Shown here: piece after piece, positions 1 through 9,559 of the stretch
Layout: each line of letters opens with the position of its first letter
How positions within the stretch are numbered: position 1 is the stretch's first letter
Origin: a virus
Reading direction: 5' to 3' (one strand)
DNA: 37,532 nucleotides
Virus record (IMG/VR): IMGVR_UViG_3300030389_001063
Coordinates: 1-37,532 of that record
Translations under genes and position numbers: made by a program
The notes under the pieces: generated by a model
The model's database searches: none
What the model was told of the DNA's origin: nothing
What the model saw: the letters and a program-made list of their open reading frames with translations, nothing else

Positions 1-942
1 ACTCGTGACATAGCGACTGTTGTAGGGTTCGCTATCGGTGGACCAGCAGGTGCTGCTATAGGTCAAGGTATAGGCTCATTAGCTGAAGGCAGAGGTTTAA
101 AGAAAAGCGTAGGTAGTGCTGGTAAAACGTTTTTAGGTGCTAGTGCACTCTCAGGTGCGGGTATAAAAGGTGGACAAGGTTTTGGCACAGGAATTACAGG
201 CACTACACCCTCTGGTTTTGGTATAGGGGTAGGACCAGCAGGAGCTACTTCAGGTGGTATACCTGGACTTTTTGAAAGTATGGGTGCTGATTTTACTAAT
301 TTACTTACTGGTAATATGGGTGGCTCTAGTTTAACTAGCCCAGCTTTTAAAGGTTTAAGCACACTCGAAAAAGGTATTTTAGCAGGCGGATTACTTAGTG
401 CTGCAGGCGGTGTTAAGGGTTTAACTGAAGATGAACAAACTAGGTTCACAACACCAGATTATTTCGCTGACCGTTTAGGCGGAGCTGGTGCTGGCGGTGG
501 GTTAAGCGGGGCTATTAGTCCGTTCCCTACGCAAACTGCTGCGGGTATACCTACTTCTACGTTAGTAGACACAGCAATGGCTGACCCTTTACAAGCTATT
601 ATATTAGACGAAATTAGAAAAAGAGAACAACAAGATTTATTTCAGTTACCTACTTTTGATATAGTTACTCCCGCTAAAGACGGCGGAGTTATACGGTTAG
701 CTGACGGCGGTCAGTTACCGGAAATAGATTTAAGAGAACATGGCGGTGATATTAGTGACCCTATGGGTTCAGGTGATAAAGATACCGTACCCGCACTATT
801 AGCAGACGGTGAGTTCGTAATGACTAAACAAGCTGTTAAGGGCATAGGCGACGGTGACCACAGTAAAGGTATTAGTAATTTATACGCTATGATGAATAAA
901 AACGAGAAAAAAGCTCAAAGCATGGGCATAGGCAGGGCATAA
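1..942 (+). CDS. Virion-associated protein with ADGEFVMT motif (5' partial)
   Basis: The reading frame is open from base 1 to the TAA at 940-942, so the gene begins upstream of the window and 313 codons are visible. The first ATG inside the window (280) is probably internal, because the upstream codons encode the same Gly/Ala-rich style of protein. The N-terminal half is hydrophobic and Gly-rich (AIGGPAGAAIGQGIGSLAEG-like), which suits membrane insertion or packing inside a virion. The C-terminal part carries DTVPALLADGEFVMTKQAVK, a motif I recognise from structural or tail-associated proteins of marine podovirus-like phages. The stop overlaps the next ATG by one base (TAATG), so it is co-translated with the following virion gene. 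Exact role (tail, internal or tape-measure-like) is not determined. Confidence 0.75.
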   Translation, partial: TRDIATVVGFAIGGPAGAAIGQGIGSLAEGRGLKKSVGSAGKTFLGASALSGAGIKGGQGFGTGITGTTPSGFGIGVGPAGATSGGIPGLFESMGADFTNLLTGNMGGSSLTSPAFKGLSTLEKGILAGGLLSAAGGVKGLTEDEQTRFTTPDYFADRLGGAGAGGGLSGAISPFPTQTAAGIPTSTLVDTAMADPLQAIILDEIRKREQQDLFQLPTFDIVTPAKDGGVIRLADGGQLPEIDLREHGGDISDPMGSGDKDTVPALLADGEFVMTKQAVKGIGDGDHSKGISNLYAMMNKNEKKAQSMGIGRA

Positions 943-2297
943 TGTCAAATGGTACAGATACAGACATAACTAATCAACAAACATTTATGCAAACTACCGC
1001 TCCGCCGAGGTTCGCTACGGACTTTTATCAAGGCGGTTTACCTGGAGTTCCTGGATTGGTGCCTATCGCCAATCAAATGTTTACTAACCAACTTTACGGT
1101 TTAAGTCAAGGCTTAACGCCGTTTGACTATGGTTCACGTATAGCTGGTTTTACACCAGCAGAAAGAGCAGGCTTCGGTATGACGCTTGATAGTTTAGGCA
1201 GTTATCAACCCGCACTAAATAGAGCTGGTGATATACTTGAGGGTAGTTTAGCGGGTATACAAGGCTCGGGTGCACAAGGTCAAAGTATGATAGGCACAGC
1301 TGGTATGGGTTTAAGTCAATTAACTGACCAAGCTAGTAACTTATACGGTCAAGCTCCAGGTGCAGCTTTGAGCGGAGCTATGGCGGGTACTGGTGCTATA
1401 GGTCAAGGTATAGCAGGTAGTCAAGCTGGTTTAGGAGCTTTCAATCCTAACGCAGTAAGTAATTTTATGAACCCTTTTGAAGACCAAGTAGTACAACGTA
1501 CACTACAAGATCTTGAAGAACAAGGAGCTAAATCAGATCAGGTAGGTAGAGCTAGAGCTATAAGTCAAGGAGCTTTCGGCGGTAGTAGAGCTAGGTTAGG
1601 TGCTGAGGAAAGAGAAAGAGCTTTACGTGAAGCTCAAGCACGTAGCGTAGCTAATATACGTGGAGCTGGGTTTGATAGAGCTATGCAACAAGCTATATCT
1701 ACTGATGAAGCAGCAAGACGTAGAGCGTTAAGTCAAGCGGGTTTGATGGGTCAGTTTGGTAGTCGGTTAGCGGGTATAGGTACTAACTTAGCGGGTATAT
1801 ACGGTAACGTAGCTGGAGGACTAGGCGGTTTAGGAGCTAACTTCGGTAGAGTTATGGGCGGTTTAGGTACTGATATGGCCAATATAGGTTTAAGAGGCGG
1901 ACAGGCTGGTACGGGTATAGCTGGTGCTTTAGGTAATTTAGGTACTACTCAATACGGTTTACAAGGTCAAGATATCAACAGAATATTAAACATGGGTAGA
2001 ATGCAACGTGGCATGGACCAAGCTAGATTAAGCGAGGCTTACGGTGACTTTGTAGGTAAATATAACCTACCTACTAATATATTAGGTCAATACGCTAATA
2101 TAATGGGCGGTATAGTGCCTAACTTAGGTACTATTACTAAAGGTTATGATCAACCTAGTGATACTGGTTTAGGTTTAGGCGATCTAAGTAATTTAGTAGG
2201 AGCTGTCAAAGACTTTAGAAGTTTAAAAGGTGGTGGTAGCTCTGGCAGTGGTCGTTTCTCAGTACAAAATATTAACCCTCCTTTTGCTAGGTCATAA
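942..2297 (+). CDS. Gly/Ala-rich virion protein (QGAFGGSR family)
   Basis: A 451-residue protein that is very rich in Gly, Ala, Gln and Leu. A central helical segment (about residues 175-270) holds FMNPFEDQVVQRTLQDLEEQ followed by ISQGAFGGSRARLG and a charged Glu/Arg heptad-like stretch. NPxxxxVV...QGAFGGSR is a signature I associate with structural (neck, tail or internal) proteins of pelagiphage-type genomes. That link is family knowledge, and no enzyme motif is visible. After the helix the chain returns to GLGGLGANFGRVMGGLG-type repeats, probably extended helices or coiled coils. It overlaps the upstream gene by one base and lies 3 bases from the next, so it is part of one virion operon. 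Confidence 0.75.
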   Translation: MSNGTDTDITNQQTFMQTTAPPRFATDFYQGGLPGVPGLVPIANQMFTNQLYGLSQGLTPFDYGSRIAGFTPAERAGFGMTLDSLGSYQPALNRAGDILEGSLAGIQGSGAQGQSMIGTAGMGLSQLTDQASNLYGQAPGAALSGAMAGTGAIGQGIAGSQAGLGAFNPNAVSNFMNPFEDQVVQRTLQDLEEQGAKSDQVGRARAISQGAFGGSRARLGAEERERALREAQARSVANIRGAGFDRAMQQAISTDEAARRRALSQAGLMGQFGSRLAGIGTNLAGIYGNVAGGLGGLGANFGRVMGGLGTDMANIGLRGGQAGTGIAGALGNLGTTQYGLQGQDINRILNMGRMQRGMDQARLSEAYGDFVGKYNLPTNILGQYANIMGGIVPNLGTITKGYDQPSDTGLGLGDLSNLVGAVKDFRSLKGGGSSGSGRFSVQNINPPFARS

Positions 2298-2300
2298 CTG

Positions 2301-4667
2301 ATGGCTAACGGTATACCTTCAATAAGCAGTAACGTAAATATTGATGAAGAAATTATTGACTCAGTTATTGAAAACGCTGATAAAGTAACAGCTGACGAAA
2401 ATAGTAGTTTAGCTGACCAATCAAGAACGGCTATATTCAAAGGTGCGGTAGATACTACTACCGACGTTAAAGAAATAACTGACTTATATAACGTAGTTAG
2501 CGGTTTATCAGACCTTGAAGATTATCAACAATTAGGAGCTATTAGGCAATACGTAGCTGATAGTTTACCCGCCCCAGACTACAAAAAATTTATTAAAGAA
2601 CCTAGCGGAGCTTTACCGTTATATGCTTTAGGTGCCTCGTTAAAAAATTCTGAGTTAAGAGGTGACACTAATAAAGCTAAATTAGTAAGAGCTACAACTG
2701 CATATTTAGCGGGTAAAAATCAAGAAGATGCAGCTTTTGATAACGCTAAGAAAAAATTTGAGTTTGAAAGAGCAGCGAAAGTTGATCAAATAGCTAAAGA
2801 GTTGTTTGTTGATACTATGAAAAATAAAAACGAGTTAGCTAAAAAACTAGTTGATAATAAATATTTCGGTACTAGGGATTTATATTATCAGGTGGGTGGT
2901 GACGGTAAGTTTGACTATAGTAATCCGTTATTTTTAAGTCAAGTAGAAGCTAATAAATACGTAACTACTAACGGGGTAAGTTCTTTACGAAAAGCTACTG
3001 GTGATGAAGAAAAACTTAACAATGTACGTGTTGAAACTGTTAACCCTGACAATACTGTTACCGTTGAAGAATTAATGTTACCTAATTACAAAATTAGAGA
3101 GATGGAACGTAACCCTAATATAACTATAGGTGACCCTAGAGGTGATACTAACGGTGATACCTATATTATAGAAGATAATAACGGTAAAAAAAGTAAACGT
3201 TTTTTAAACGTAGATCAATATAATAACGTACAAACACAAGTTGATAGCGGTAATTTAAAATCAGTTACGGCTATACCTAGCGGTACTGCTAAATATATTG
3301 ACGCTTTAGATAACGGTTTAGTAAAAACTTTGACACACGAACAAGCGTTGATGGATCCTGAAAGATACTTCCCCTATACTACTAGTTTAACAGCTAAAGT
3401 CAACCCAGATACAGGTGAGATAGAAATCACTCAAAGTGCTACTGGTGGTGGTAGTAACGCTATGTATAAAGAAGGTCTTAAAAACGAACAAGAAACTTTT
3501 GATCAAGCTAGTAATATAACTAATAACGTTTTAAATTTTCACACAGCTAATACTGAAGTTAGAAATATCATAAGTGATTATCAAAAAGCGGGTATGAATC
3601 CTAATGAGTTATTTAGTGACGCTACAGTTATAGCTAGTTTAGGTACTAGACTAATAAAAGATTTTGAAACTTTTACTAGTATATTAACCACTCCGCAAGG
3701 TAATGACGTTAGCGGTACTAATTTCAAAGGTGCGGGTACTACCTTTATGATAGCTGATACAATATCTAACGATATGAACGAAACTGAAATAAGGAGAAAT
3801 GAAGTAGGTTTTGATGAATTTAAAAATTCTATACTTAATAATACTGAGTATATTGCAGCTAGAGAACAATTTATGAAAGGTGATTTAGCTACTAAATTAT
3901 TAGCAGCAAACGTATCACGTGAAACTATAGAGGCAGCATTTTTTGACTTAGCTTTACAAAGTGCTTCAACCTACAGTAAGGGCGACGGGCTTGACCTTAG
4001 AGCTATGAGTGATAAAGACGTTATATTTAACATAAGAAACGTAGGTGGTCAAGCTAGTACCTTAGAGGGTTTTTTAGCGGTTAATAACCGTTTTACTAGG
4101 GGTTTAATAAACTCTAATATAAGAAAACTAAAAACACTAGAAGAAAATTACCCACTACTAGACTCACTAGTTAAGCCTGACGGCGTAAGTATTGACATAG
4201 AAAGACAAGATAAACTTAAAAAACATATTAAAGGTGAAATAGAAAAACTTGAAGATATATCGCCTTTATATGCGGGTACGCCCCTTGATATAGTTTACGG
4301 CGTAGCTGGGCGTGAGTATCAAGCTGATGACGTAACTAAAATCGATATGTCTGATGTATTTTTAAGCCCTGAGTTATTACAAGATACTAATAGAGCTAGA
4401 GTATTAAATCAAAACTTCGGTATCACTAACCTAACTCAAAACTATGACGTTAACACTACTTTGAGTAACGGTCAAACTATATCACAATTAATAATGCAGT
4501 ATCAAACGTTTTTAAATAACGGTGATACTGAGAGGTTAGATATATTTAGTAAAAACTTACAGAAAAGAATAAGTGCTGAAGAACTAGCTGCATTTAACTT
4601 CTTTAATAGAATTTTCGCTCAGAAAAAACAAGAGAGAATTAACGAACTTACAGGAGATACTGATTAA
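2301..4667 (+). CDS. Large putative internal virion protein, unknown family
   Basis: A 788-residue, mostly hydrophilic protein with no enzyme motif that I can identify. It starts MANGIPSISSN and is predicted to be helical and charged over long stretches (for example residues 125-180 and 600-680). It contains many Asn/Thr-rich segments typical of virion structural proteins. The start follows the preceding stop by 3 bases, and the stop TAA overlaps the next ATG (TAATG), so translation is coupled. Size, position between a QGAFGGSR protein and a hydrophobic large protein, and composition suggest an internal-core or ejection protein. It could also be a tail component. The next protein also starts MANG, which may only reflect codon context. 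Confidence 0.7.
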   Translation: MANGIPSISSNVNIDEEIIDSVIENADKVTADENSSLADQSRTAIFKGAVDTTTDVKEITDLYNVVSGLSDLEDYQQLGAIRQYVADSLPAPDYKKFIKEPSGALPLYALGASLKNSELRGDTNKAKLVRATTAYLAGKNQEDAAFDNAKKKFEFERAAKVDQIAKELFVDTMKNKNELAKKLVDNKYFGTRDLYYQVGGDGKFDYSNPLFLSQVEANKYVTTNGVSSLRKATGDEEKLNNVRVETVNPDNTVTVEELMLPNYKIREMERNPNITIGDPRGDTNGDTYIIEDNNGKKSKRFLNVDQYNNVQTQVDSGNLKSVTAIPSGTAKYIDALDNGLVKTLTHEQALMDPERYFPYTTSLTAKVNPDTGEIEITQSATGGGSNAMYKEGLKNEQETFDQASNITNNVLNFHTANTEVRNIISDYQKAGMNPNELFSDATVIASLGTRLIKDFETFTSILTTPQGNDVSGTNFKGAGTTFMIADTISNDMNETEIRRNEVGFDEFKNSILNNTEYIAAREQFMKGDLATKLLAANVSRETIEAAFFDLALQSASTYSKGDGLDLRAMSDKDVIFNIRNVGGQASTLEGFLAVNNRFTRGLINSNIRKLKTLEENYPLLDSLVKPDGVSIDIERQDKLKKHIKGEIEKLEDISPLYAGTPLDIVYGVAGREYQADDVTKIDMSDVFLSPELLQDTNRARVLNQNFGITNLTQNYDVNTTLSNGQTISQLIMQYQTFLNNGDTERLDIFSKNLQKRISAEELAAFNFFNRIFAQKKQERINELTGDTD

Positions 4668-6811
4668 TGGCTAACGGTAATAATCAAGAACCAGTAGTAG
4701 ATATTGATCAATTTTTAACGCCTGAGTACTTAGCTAAAGTACCTGATGCACCTCAGCCTGAAGTTCAACCTATGCCAGCTCAACCGTACTATCAAGACGA
4801 TAGTGATAATATTATTAAAAATAATATGAAAAACTATCTAGTAGAACAGGGCGTAAATAAAAATACTATAGATACTTTGTTAGGGGCTCCTGGTAGTTGG
4901 CGTGATAGATTTTTTACTACTATCCCTGGAACTAACGTAAAAGTCCCCGCTTTAGGTAGAATATTTAACCCAGACTTTGACGGTATAGAGGTAGCTAAAA
5001 ATTATTACAATATTGATGTAAGGGTTAGTGCACCTACAGGAGTAGTAAAAGATAGTCAATACTTACCGCCTGATAGTTATTTTTACGGCGTACAAGGTTT
5101 ATTAAAAGAACAATATCCTAACGTAGCTATAAAAGATTTTGACGTAAAAAAAGACCCAGTAACTGATAAACTTACTTATATCAACCCTGAGAACGGTAAA
5201 CGTCAATACGTAAATGCACCTGGAGTGGACTATGGTGATTTTAAAGCTTTTATTGAACCTATGGTCATAGATATTTTAGGGGCTGGTCTTGGTTTAACAT
5301 CAGAGGCTGGACTGCGTAGGTTAGGTACTAATAAAGCAGGTAGAGCTGTAGTTGGTGCTATTTCAAGTGGTTTAACTTTAGGTGCACTAGAAGCAGGTAC
5401 TGATTTACCTACTAGTGCTACTTTACCGTTAGCGGTAACTAGCGGTTTAGTAACTTATAAATATCCTGTAGTAGGTTTAACCGCACAAGGTGCTGCCACT
5501 GCACATTTTGTTTGGCGATACAACAACCTGCAAGGGTTAAAAGAACGTGGTCTGTTAACTGAAAAATATACTGATGAAGAAATACTGTCTTCTGCTTTAC
5601 GAGAATCAGGTATGGTTTATTTAGCGGATCTGGGTGCTTCTGGTGCTTTTTCTACTATCGGTAAATTATTCGGGGGTAACCCTTTAGATGTGCTCCCTGG
5701 CTCAAGTTACGACCAGTTTGAAGAAGCTTATAAAAATATTCAGAAAAAAATAGATGACCCTACTACGCCTCCTACTGAAAAAGCAATACTAGAAAAAATG
5801 ACTACACAAGACGTAGCTAGAGCTGCAGACTTAGAAGATGAAGTTATACCAGATACTACTTTAATTAGAGCACAGCAAACTATTGAGGAAGCAGCAACTA
5901 AATCAAGTAAACAAGGGCAAGAGATAGCTTTAAAGTTAAGTGAAAAACAAAACTTAATAAATAAAAGATACGGTGAGTTTTTTGATGAAGCTGGTATAGA
6001 CTCAGGTATATTTACTACCTTTGACCCCGTACCTACTAAAGTTTTATTAGGTCAAAATTTATACAAAACTTTAAATTTAGGTTCTAAACAAACTAACCCA
6101 CAACTTAAAAAACTATACAGTAACCGTGCCAATATAAAAGCTGAGCCAGAAAAATTATTTAATGATATGTACGCTCCTGGTAAAATCAGTGTATTCAAAG
6201 AAGTTTTTGAAAGAGCTAGTAAAAAAGGTGACACTGAAAGTATACAGTTAATGAAAGAACTAGCTTATGATGATTTTTTAAAAGCTACAAGTAAAAACGG
6301 TAAGTTTCAAAGCGGACAGCTTGATACTTATTTAAGAAGCCACGGTCCATTAATGGAAACCCTATACGGTAAAGAGATGGTTGACGGTTTAAAAACTTAT
6401 AATAACTTTATTAAAAAGATAGATAACGGTAGCGTTAGAGTAGAAGGTTATGATAATGTTATGTTTTCTAAAGCTATGAATGCTATAGCTAGAGCTTATA
6501 CAGGTATATTCACCGTAAAGGGTCGTATTATGACGGCAGCAGCTCAAGGTAGAACTGGTGCTAGGGAAAATCAATACATCAAATTAATTAATGACCCTGA
6601 GGAAATGATAAAAGCTATACAGAGTAAAGGTTTTTATGATAACCCAGATAACATCACTACGTTCGGGCTTTTAGGTACTGGGTATTACTTAAACGGCGTA
6701 CTAACTGATAAAGGTGAATTAGCAGACGTACCTAGCGTTATTCCTCTAGATGATATAAACTTAAATGAACTATTGATGCCTATTGAAGAAGATAAGGAAG
6801 AAGATAAATGA
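4667..6811 (+). CDS. Putative ejection/internal virion protein with hydrophobic domain
   Basis: A 714-residue protein. Residues 1-190 are soluble and include YINPENGKRQYVNAPGVDYG, an NP-x-G...PG-x-D pattern that I have seen in internal-core-like proteins of marine phages. Residues about 194-280 form a long Gly/Ala-rich hydrophobic stretch (IDILGAGLGL, AVVGAISSGLTLGALEAG, LPLAVTSGLV) that could cross or insert into a membrane. Residues 350-650 are charged and helical. A hydrophobic segment in the middle of a large virion protein suits DNA ejection through the host envelope. That is an inference. The gene overlaps both neighbours (TAATG upstream, ATGA downstream). Confidence 0.65.
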   Translation: MANGNNQEPVVDIDQFLTPEYLAKVPDAPQPEVQPMPAQPYYQDDSDNIIKNNMKNYLVEQGVNKNTIDTLLGAPGSWRDRFFTTIPGTNVKVPALGRIFNPDFDGIEVAKNYYNIDVRVSAPTGVVKDSQYLPPDSYFYGVQGLLKEQYPNVAIKDFDVKKDPVTDKLTYINPENGKRQYVNAPGVDYGDFKAFIEPMVIDILGAGLGLTSEAGLRRLGTNKAGRAVVGAISSGLTLGALEAGTDLPTSATLPLAVTSGLVTYKYPVVGLTAQGAATAHFVWRYNNLQGLKERGLLTEKYTDEEILSSALRESGMVYLADLGASGAFSTIGKLFGGNPLDVLPGSSYDQFEEAYKNIQKKIDDPTTPPTEKAILEKMTTQDVARAADLEDEVIPDTTLIRAQQTIEEAATKSSKQGQEIALKLSEKQNLINKRYGEFFDEAGIDSGIFTTFDPVPTKVLLGQNLYKTLNLGSKQTNPQLKKLYSNRANIKAEPEKLFNDMYAPGKISVFKEVFERASKKGDTESIQLMKELAYDDFLKATSKNGKFQSGQLDTYLRSHGPLMETLYGKEMVDGLKTYNNFIKKIDNGSVRVEGYDNVMFSKAMNAIARAYTGIFTVKGRIMTAAAQGRTGARENQYIKLINDPEEMIKAIQSKGFYDNPDNITTFGLLGTGYYLNGVLTDKGELADVPSVIPLDDINLNELLMPIEEDKEEDK

Positions 6812-7635
6812 GTTTTTTAAAACGTATATTTCAAGGTGGGGGAGCTGGTGATAATGTAAATATATTACCACCAGACCAAGGTATGCCCCCACGTGATTTC
6901 CGTGATCCTTTCTTTACTCAAGCGGGTATTTATAGTTTACCGTTTTCTAGAAGAGAATTAATTACGCCTAGACCTACGCCTACTGACCCTAGAGGTTTGA
7001 TGAGTCAATTAAACGCACTATACGATAGAACTATCACACCTTATATAACTCCACAAGAAGAAACACCACCACCAGATGACGGAGGCGGTACACCACCAGA
7101 TGATGGAGGCGGTACAAGTGGAGGCGGTACAGGTGGAGGCGGTACAGGTGGAGGCGGTACACCACCACCAGATGGACCACCTAGAATACCACCAGGAGAT
7201 GGAAGATTCCCGCCCATAGACTTTCCTCCTATAAGACCGCCTATAATACCACCCGACTTTCCTCCTATGGTACCTCCGAGTATGCCACCTATAGTACCTC
7301 CGAGTATGCCACCTGTGATGCCACCAAGTATGCCTCCTATGATTACACCACTTACTCCACCTATACAAGTTCCGCCGAGAGATGATATGGTGTTTGGTGG
7401 TGGTAGCCCTACGTTTGATGAACGTGGACCAGTGTTTGATATAGAATCTATTAGGAATTTAATTGAACTTGATGATGAACCGGAAATGACTGAAAGTCCT
7501 ATGATGATAGGGGGAATATCACAACTTTTACCTACTCTACCTGACCCGACTATAAGTGAGATGGATAGAATAATGGAGGACTTTGATAGATTTAGTCCTC
7601 AGCGTTTGGGTATGGGTATGGGTCGTGTAGGTTAA
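6808..7635 (+). CDS. Proline-, glycine- and methionine-rich repeat virion protein
   Basis: A 275-residue low-complexity protein. The N-terminus (MSFLKRIFQGGG) is short and basic. Residues about 90-125 are Gly-Gly-Gly-Thr repeats encoded by 15-bp tandem DNA repeats. Residues 125-190 alternate PP with Met, Ile or Asp (PPSMPPIVPP, PPSMPPVMPP), giving a polyproline-like rod. The C-terminal 80 residues are acidic and non-repetitive. The ATG lies in an ATGA overlap with the preceding virion gene, so it belongs to that operon. Its 3' end overlaps the convergent nuclease gene by 44 bp. Function is unknown; a flexible linker or fibre-like virion component is plausible. Confidence 0.65.
   Translation: MSFLKRIFQGGGAGDNVNILPPDQGMPPRDFRDPFFTQAGIYSLPFSRRELITPRPTPTDPRGLMSQLNALYDRTITPYITPQEETPPPDDGGGTPPDDGGGTSGGGTGGGGTGGGGTPPPDGPPRIPPGDGRFPPIDFPPIRPPIIPPDFPPMVPPSMPPIVPPSMPPVMPPSMPPMITPLTPPIQVPPRDDMVFGGGSPTFDERGPVFDIESIRNLIELDDEPEMTESPMMIGGISQLLPTLPDPTISEMDRIMEDFDRFSPQRLGMGMGRVG
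7081..7160 (+). repeat. 15-bp tandem repeat (GGAGGCGGTAC core)
   Basis: The 11-mer GGAGGCGGTAC occurs at 7081, 7105, 7120, 7135 and 7150. The last four copies have an exact 15-bp period and encode Gly-Gly-Gly-Thr-(Gly/Ser). Slipped-strand copy-number change would keep the frame. Confidence 0.9.
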
Positions 7636-7948
7636 CAAAAGCCTCAGCGTCTATAACTACTAACGGTTTACTTCTATTCCTTTTAATAACTACTAACGGC
7701 TCGTAACCTTTACAGTTCTGTGTAGCTTGTTCATAAGCTGACCACACATTAAGTTTTTCTACGTTTTTACATTCAATACTATAAGGAAATTTTTTTCTTG
7801 AATTTTTACCTAGTATTATATCTTCGCCCTGACTACCCATAGGTCTACTCTCTAAATCTTCTGGGTCAAGGTTTAAATATTTAACTAACGTTTTAGCAAA
7901 CCATTGTTGCAGTTTACGCCCTTTAGCTTTAGCTGATGATGTTTTCAT
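7592..7948 (-). CDS. PD-(D/E)XK nuclease, putative Holliday-junction resolvase-like
   Basis: A 118-residue protein. The sequence GSQGEDIILG...YSIECKN places an acidic residue (ED) and an E-x-K pair in the arrangement of the PD-(D/E)XK nuclease fold, as in small phage resolvase/VRR-like nucleases. The basic N-terminus (KTSSAKAKGRKLQQWFAK) is typical of this group. A TTG at 7957 in the same frame would add three residues. I prefer the ATG at 7948 because it forms an ATGA overlap with the stop of the upstream SNF2 gene. Coupling with a helicase suggests recombination or branched-DNA processing during replication. Specific resolvase activity is inferred; a general endonuclease is the alternative. 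Confidence 0.75.
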   Translation of the reverse strand: MKTSSAKAKGRKLQQWFAKTLVKYLNLDPEDLESRPMGSQGEDIILGKNSRKKFPYSIECKNVEKLNVWSAYEQATQNCKGYEPLVVIKRNRSKPLVVIDAEAFVNLHDPYPYPNAED

Positions 7949-9390
7949 GTTAACCAATCCTTATATTTTTCTTCACCTAATATTGTACTAGCTATTGATT
8001 GTTTTTTACGTAAGGCTTTTACTATTTTTTCATCAACAGTGCGTTCACACACTATATCAATATAGGTTACTTTATTAGTTTGACCTATACGATGTGCACG
8101 GTCTTCTGACTGTAAACGTTTTTCAAGGTCGTAATTATTACTGTAATATATAACGGTATTAGCTTCAGTCAAAGTTATACCGAAGCCACCCGTTTGAGTA
8201 TTACCTACAAAAAACCGTAAAGGATTATTAGGGTCTTGAAATTTATTTATAACTAATTCACGGTCAGTATTATTGACGTCGCCGTAATAAGTACCTACAC
8301 TATTTTCACCGTAAGTATCTACTAGCATTTTTTCTATCTTTTTTATGTCGTGTCTGTAGTTAGCCCAAATAATTACTTTACCGCTAGTTTCCTCTAAAAT
8401 AGAGGACAATTCTGAGAGTCTTTGTGAGGGTAACTCGGTAATATACCCGTCATCAGTCCTTATGAATCCACATGATATTTGATGTAATCTAGTTATTTGT
8501 GTCATTATATGGTTTATAGTAACTGACTTACTATTAGCTAGTTGTGTATAAGCGAAACGTTGTAATTCTTTATAAGCTTTTTTCTGCTCAGGGGTCATAG
8601 CTATATTTCTACGTACATAAACTTTTTCCGGTAAATCTAAACAATCTTTTTTCAATACTCTATGGCTAAACTTACTTAAACTTTCATTTAACTCATCTAG
8701 ATTTTTATACCCGACTACTAATTTAAAAGTTCTACCGTTGCCAGTTTTTTCTACTAAATCTGCGTACCTTGCCCTAAAAGAATAAAAACTACTAAACCCT
8801 AACAAGGCGGGGTCTAAAAATAAACACTGACTATATAAATCTAATGGGCTTTTAGTTACTGGTGACCCAGTTAATATTCTACGGTAGTTAGCGTATTTAC
8901 CTAGAGCCATACAAGTTTTACTTCTTTTAGCCTCTGGGTTTTTTATAGTTGTACTTTCGTCTACTATAAACATAGTTTTATTACTCATTACAAAACGACC
9001 TGCAAAGTCTCTACCTTTTTTAGTGCTTAATGCTTCAATGTTCATTACTAATATTTTTAATCTAAAATCATTAGTAAATAATTTTTTAAATTCTTCTTTT
9101 AATTTTTGTGTGTGGTTACTTGACCATTGTACTAGGTCGTACGTTACATGGTCTGGTGTATGGTTAGGCACTTCTTTAGTTACCCAAGTTCCGTAAACAC
9201 CTTTAGGGGCTACTATTAATACGTTGTATACATTACCTTTAGCGTATTGATAAACGAAAGTATCTACCGCCACTTTAGATTTACCACAACCCATCTCCAT
9301 AAATAAAGCGTACTCAGTTTTATCACAAGAAGTTTTTAACGCCTCTAACTGATGGTCATAAGGTTTAGTTTTAAATATAAAATCTGTCAT
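7945..9390 (-). CDS. SNF2-family DEAD/DEAH helicase (SF2)
   Basis: A 481-residue superfamily 2 ATPase of the SNF2 type. Motifs seen: Walker A MGCGKSK (33-39), VLIVAPKGVYGTW (motif Ia region, about 57-69), Walker B-like VDEST (143-147), LTGSP motif III (173-177), and in the second RecA domain GGFGITLTEA and SEDRAHRIGQ (motif VI). The YDHQLEAL N-terminus matches the Q-motif region of phage SNF2 proteins. It lacks accessory chromatin-binding domains, as is usual for phage versions. It probably translocates on double-stranded DNA in replication or recombination. It is the first gene of a two-gene minus-strand operon with the PD-(D/E)XK nuclease and is divergent from the early genes at 9835. Confidence 0.95.
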   Translation of the reverse strand: MTDFIFKTKPYDHQLEALKTSCDKTEYALFMEMGCGKSKVAVDTFVYQYAKGNVYNVLIVAPKGVYGTWVTKEVPNHTPDHVTYDLVQWSSNHTQKLKEEFKKLFTNDFRLKILVMNIEALSTKKGRDFAGRFVMSNKTMFIVDESTTIKNPEAKRSKTCMALGKYANYRRILTGSPVTKSPLDLYSQCLFLDPALLGFSSFYSFRARYADLVEKTGNGRTFKLVVGYKNLDELNESLSKFSHRVLKKDCLDLPEKVYVRRNIAMTPEQKKAYKELQRFAYTQLANSKSVTINHIMTQITRLHQISCGFIRTDDGYITELPSQRLSELSSILEETSGKVIIWANYRHDIKKIEKMLVDTYGENSVGTYYGDVNNTDRELVINKFQDPNNPLRFFVGNTQTGGFGITLTEANTVIYYSNNYDLEKRLQSEDRAHRIGQTNKVTYIDIVCERTVDEKIVKALRKKQSIASTILGEEKYKDWLT

Positions 9391-9408
9391 CTATCTTGTC
9401 TCTAAGTT

Positions 9409-9451
9409 GGTGGTGGTTGTCAATGAATAGTAACGGAGGACAGCCACCACC
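9409..9451. repeat. 13-bp inverted repeat with 17-nt loop
   Basis: GGTGGTGGTTGTC (9409-9421) pairs with GACAGCCACCACC (9439-9451), with 12 Watson-Crick pairs and one G-U pair if transcribed from the + strand. It lies 19 bp upstream of the SNF2 start. There is no T-run after it on either strand, so it is not a classical terminator. A protein-binding site, cruciform or RNA hairpin is possible. Confidence 0.8.
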
Positions 9452-9533
9452 TAGTATTAGCGATTTTGTTTTAAAGCGAGGTAGGGCATGAATTAAACCC
9501 TATATTCTTTAAACCTAATACTTAATACGTAGG

Positions 9534-9552
9534 TTAGTATATATCATACTAA
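9534..9552. repeat. 7-bp inverted repeat (TTAGTAT/ATACTAA)
   Basis: TTAGTAT (9534-9540) and ATACTAA (9546-9552) form a perfect dyad with a 5-base centre inside the divergent control region. Size and spacing fit an operator half-site pair, but the binding factor is unknown. Confidence 0.6.
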
Positions 9553-9559
9553 AAATAAA

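Noticed and set aside
7018-7368. Minus-strand open frame of 116 codons opposite the proline-rich gene
   Set aside because: Its Trp/Arg/Thr/Ser repeats are just the antisense of the Gly/Pro repeats; no start signal.
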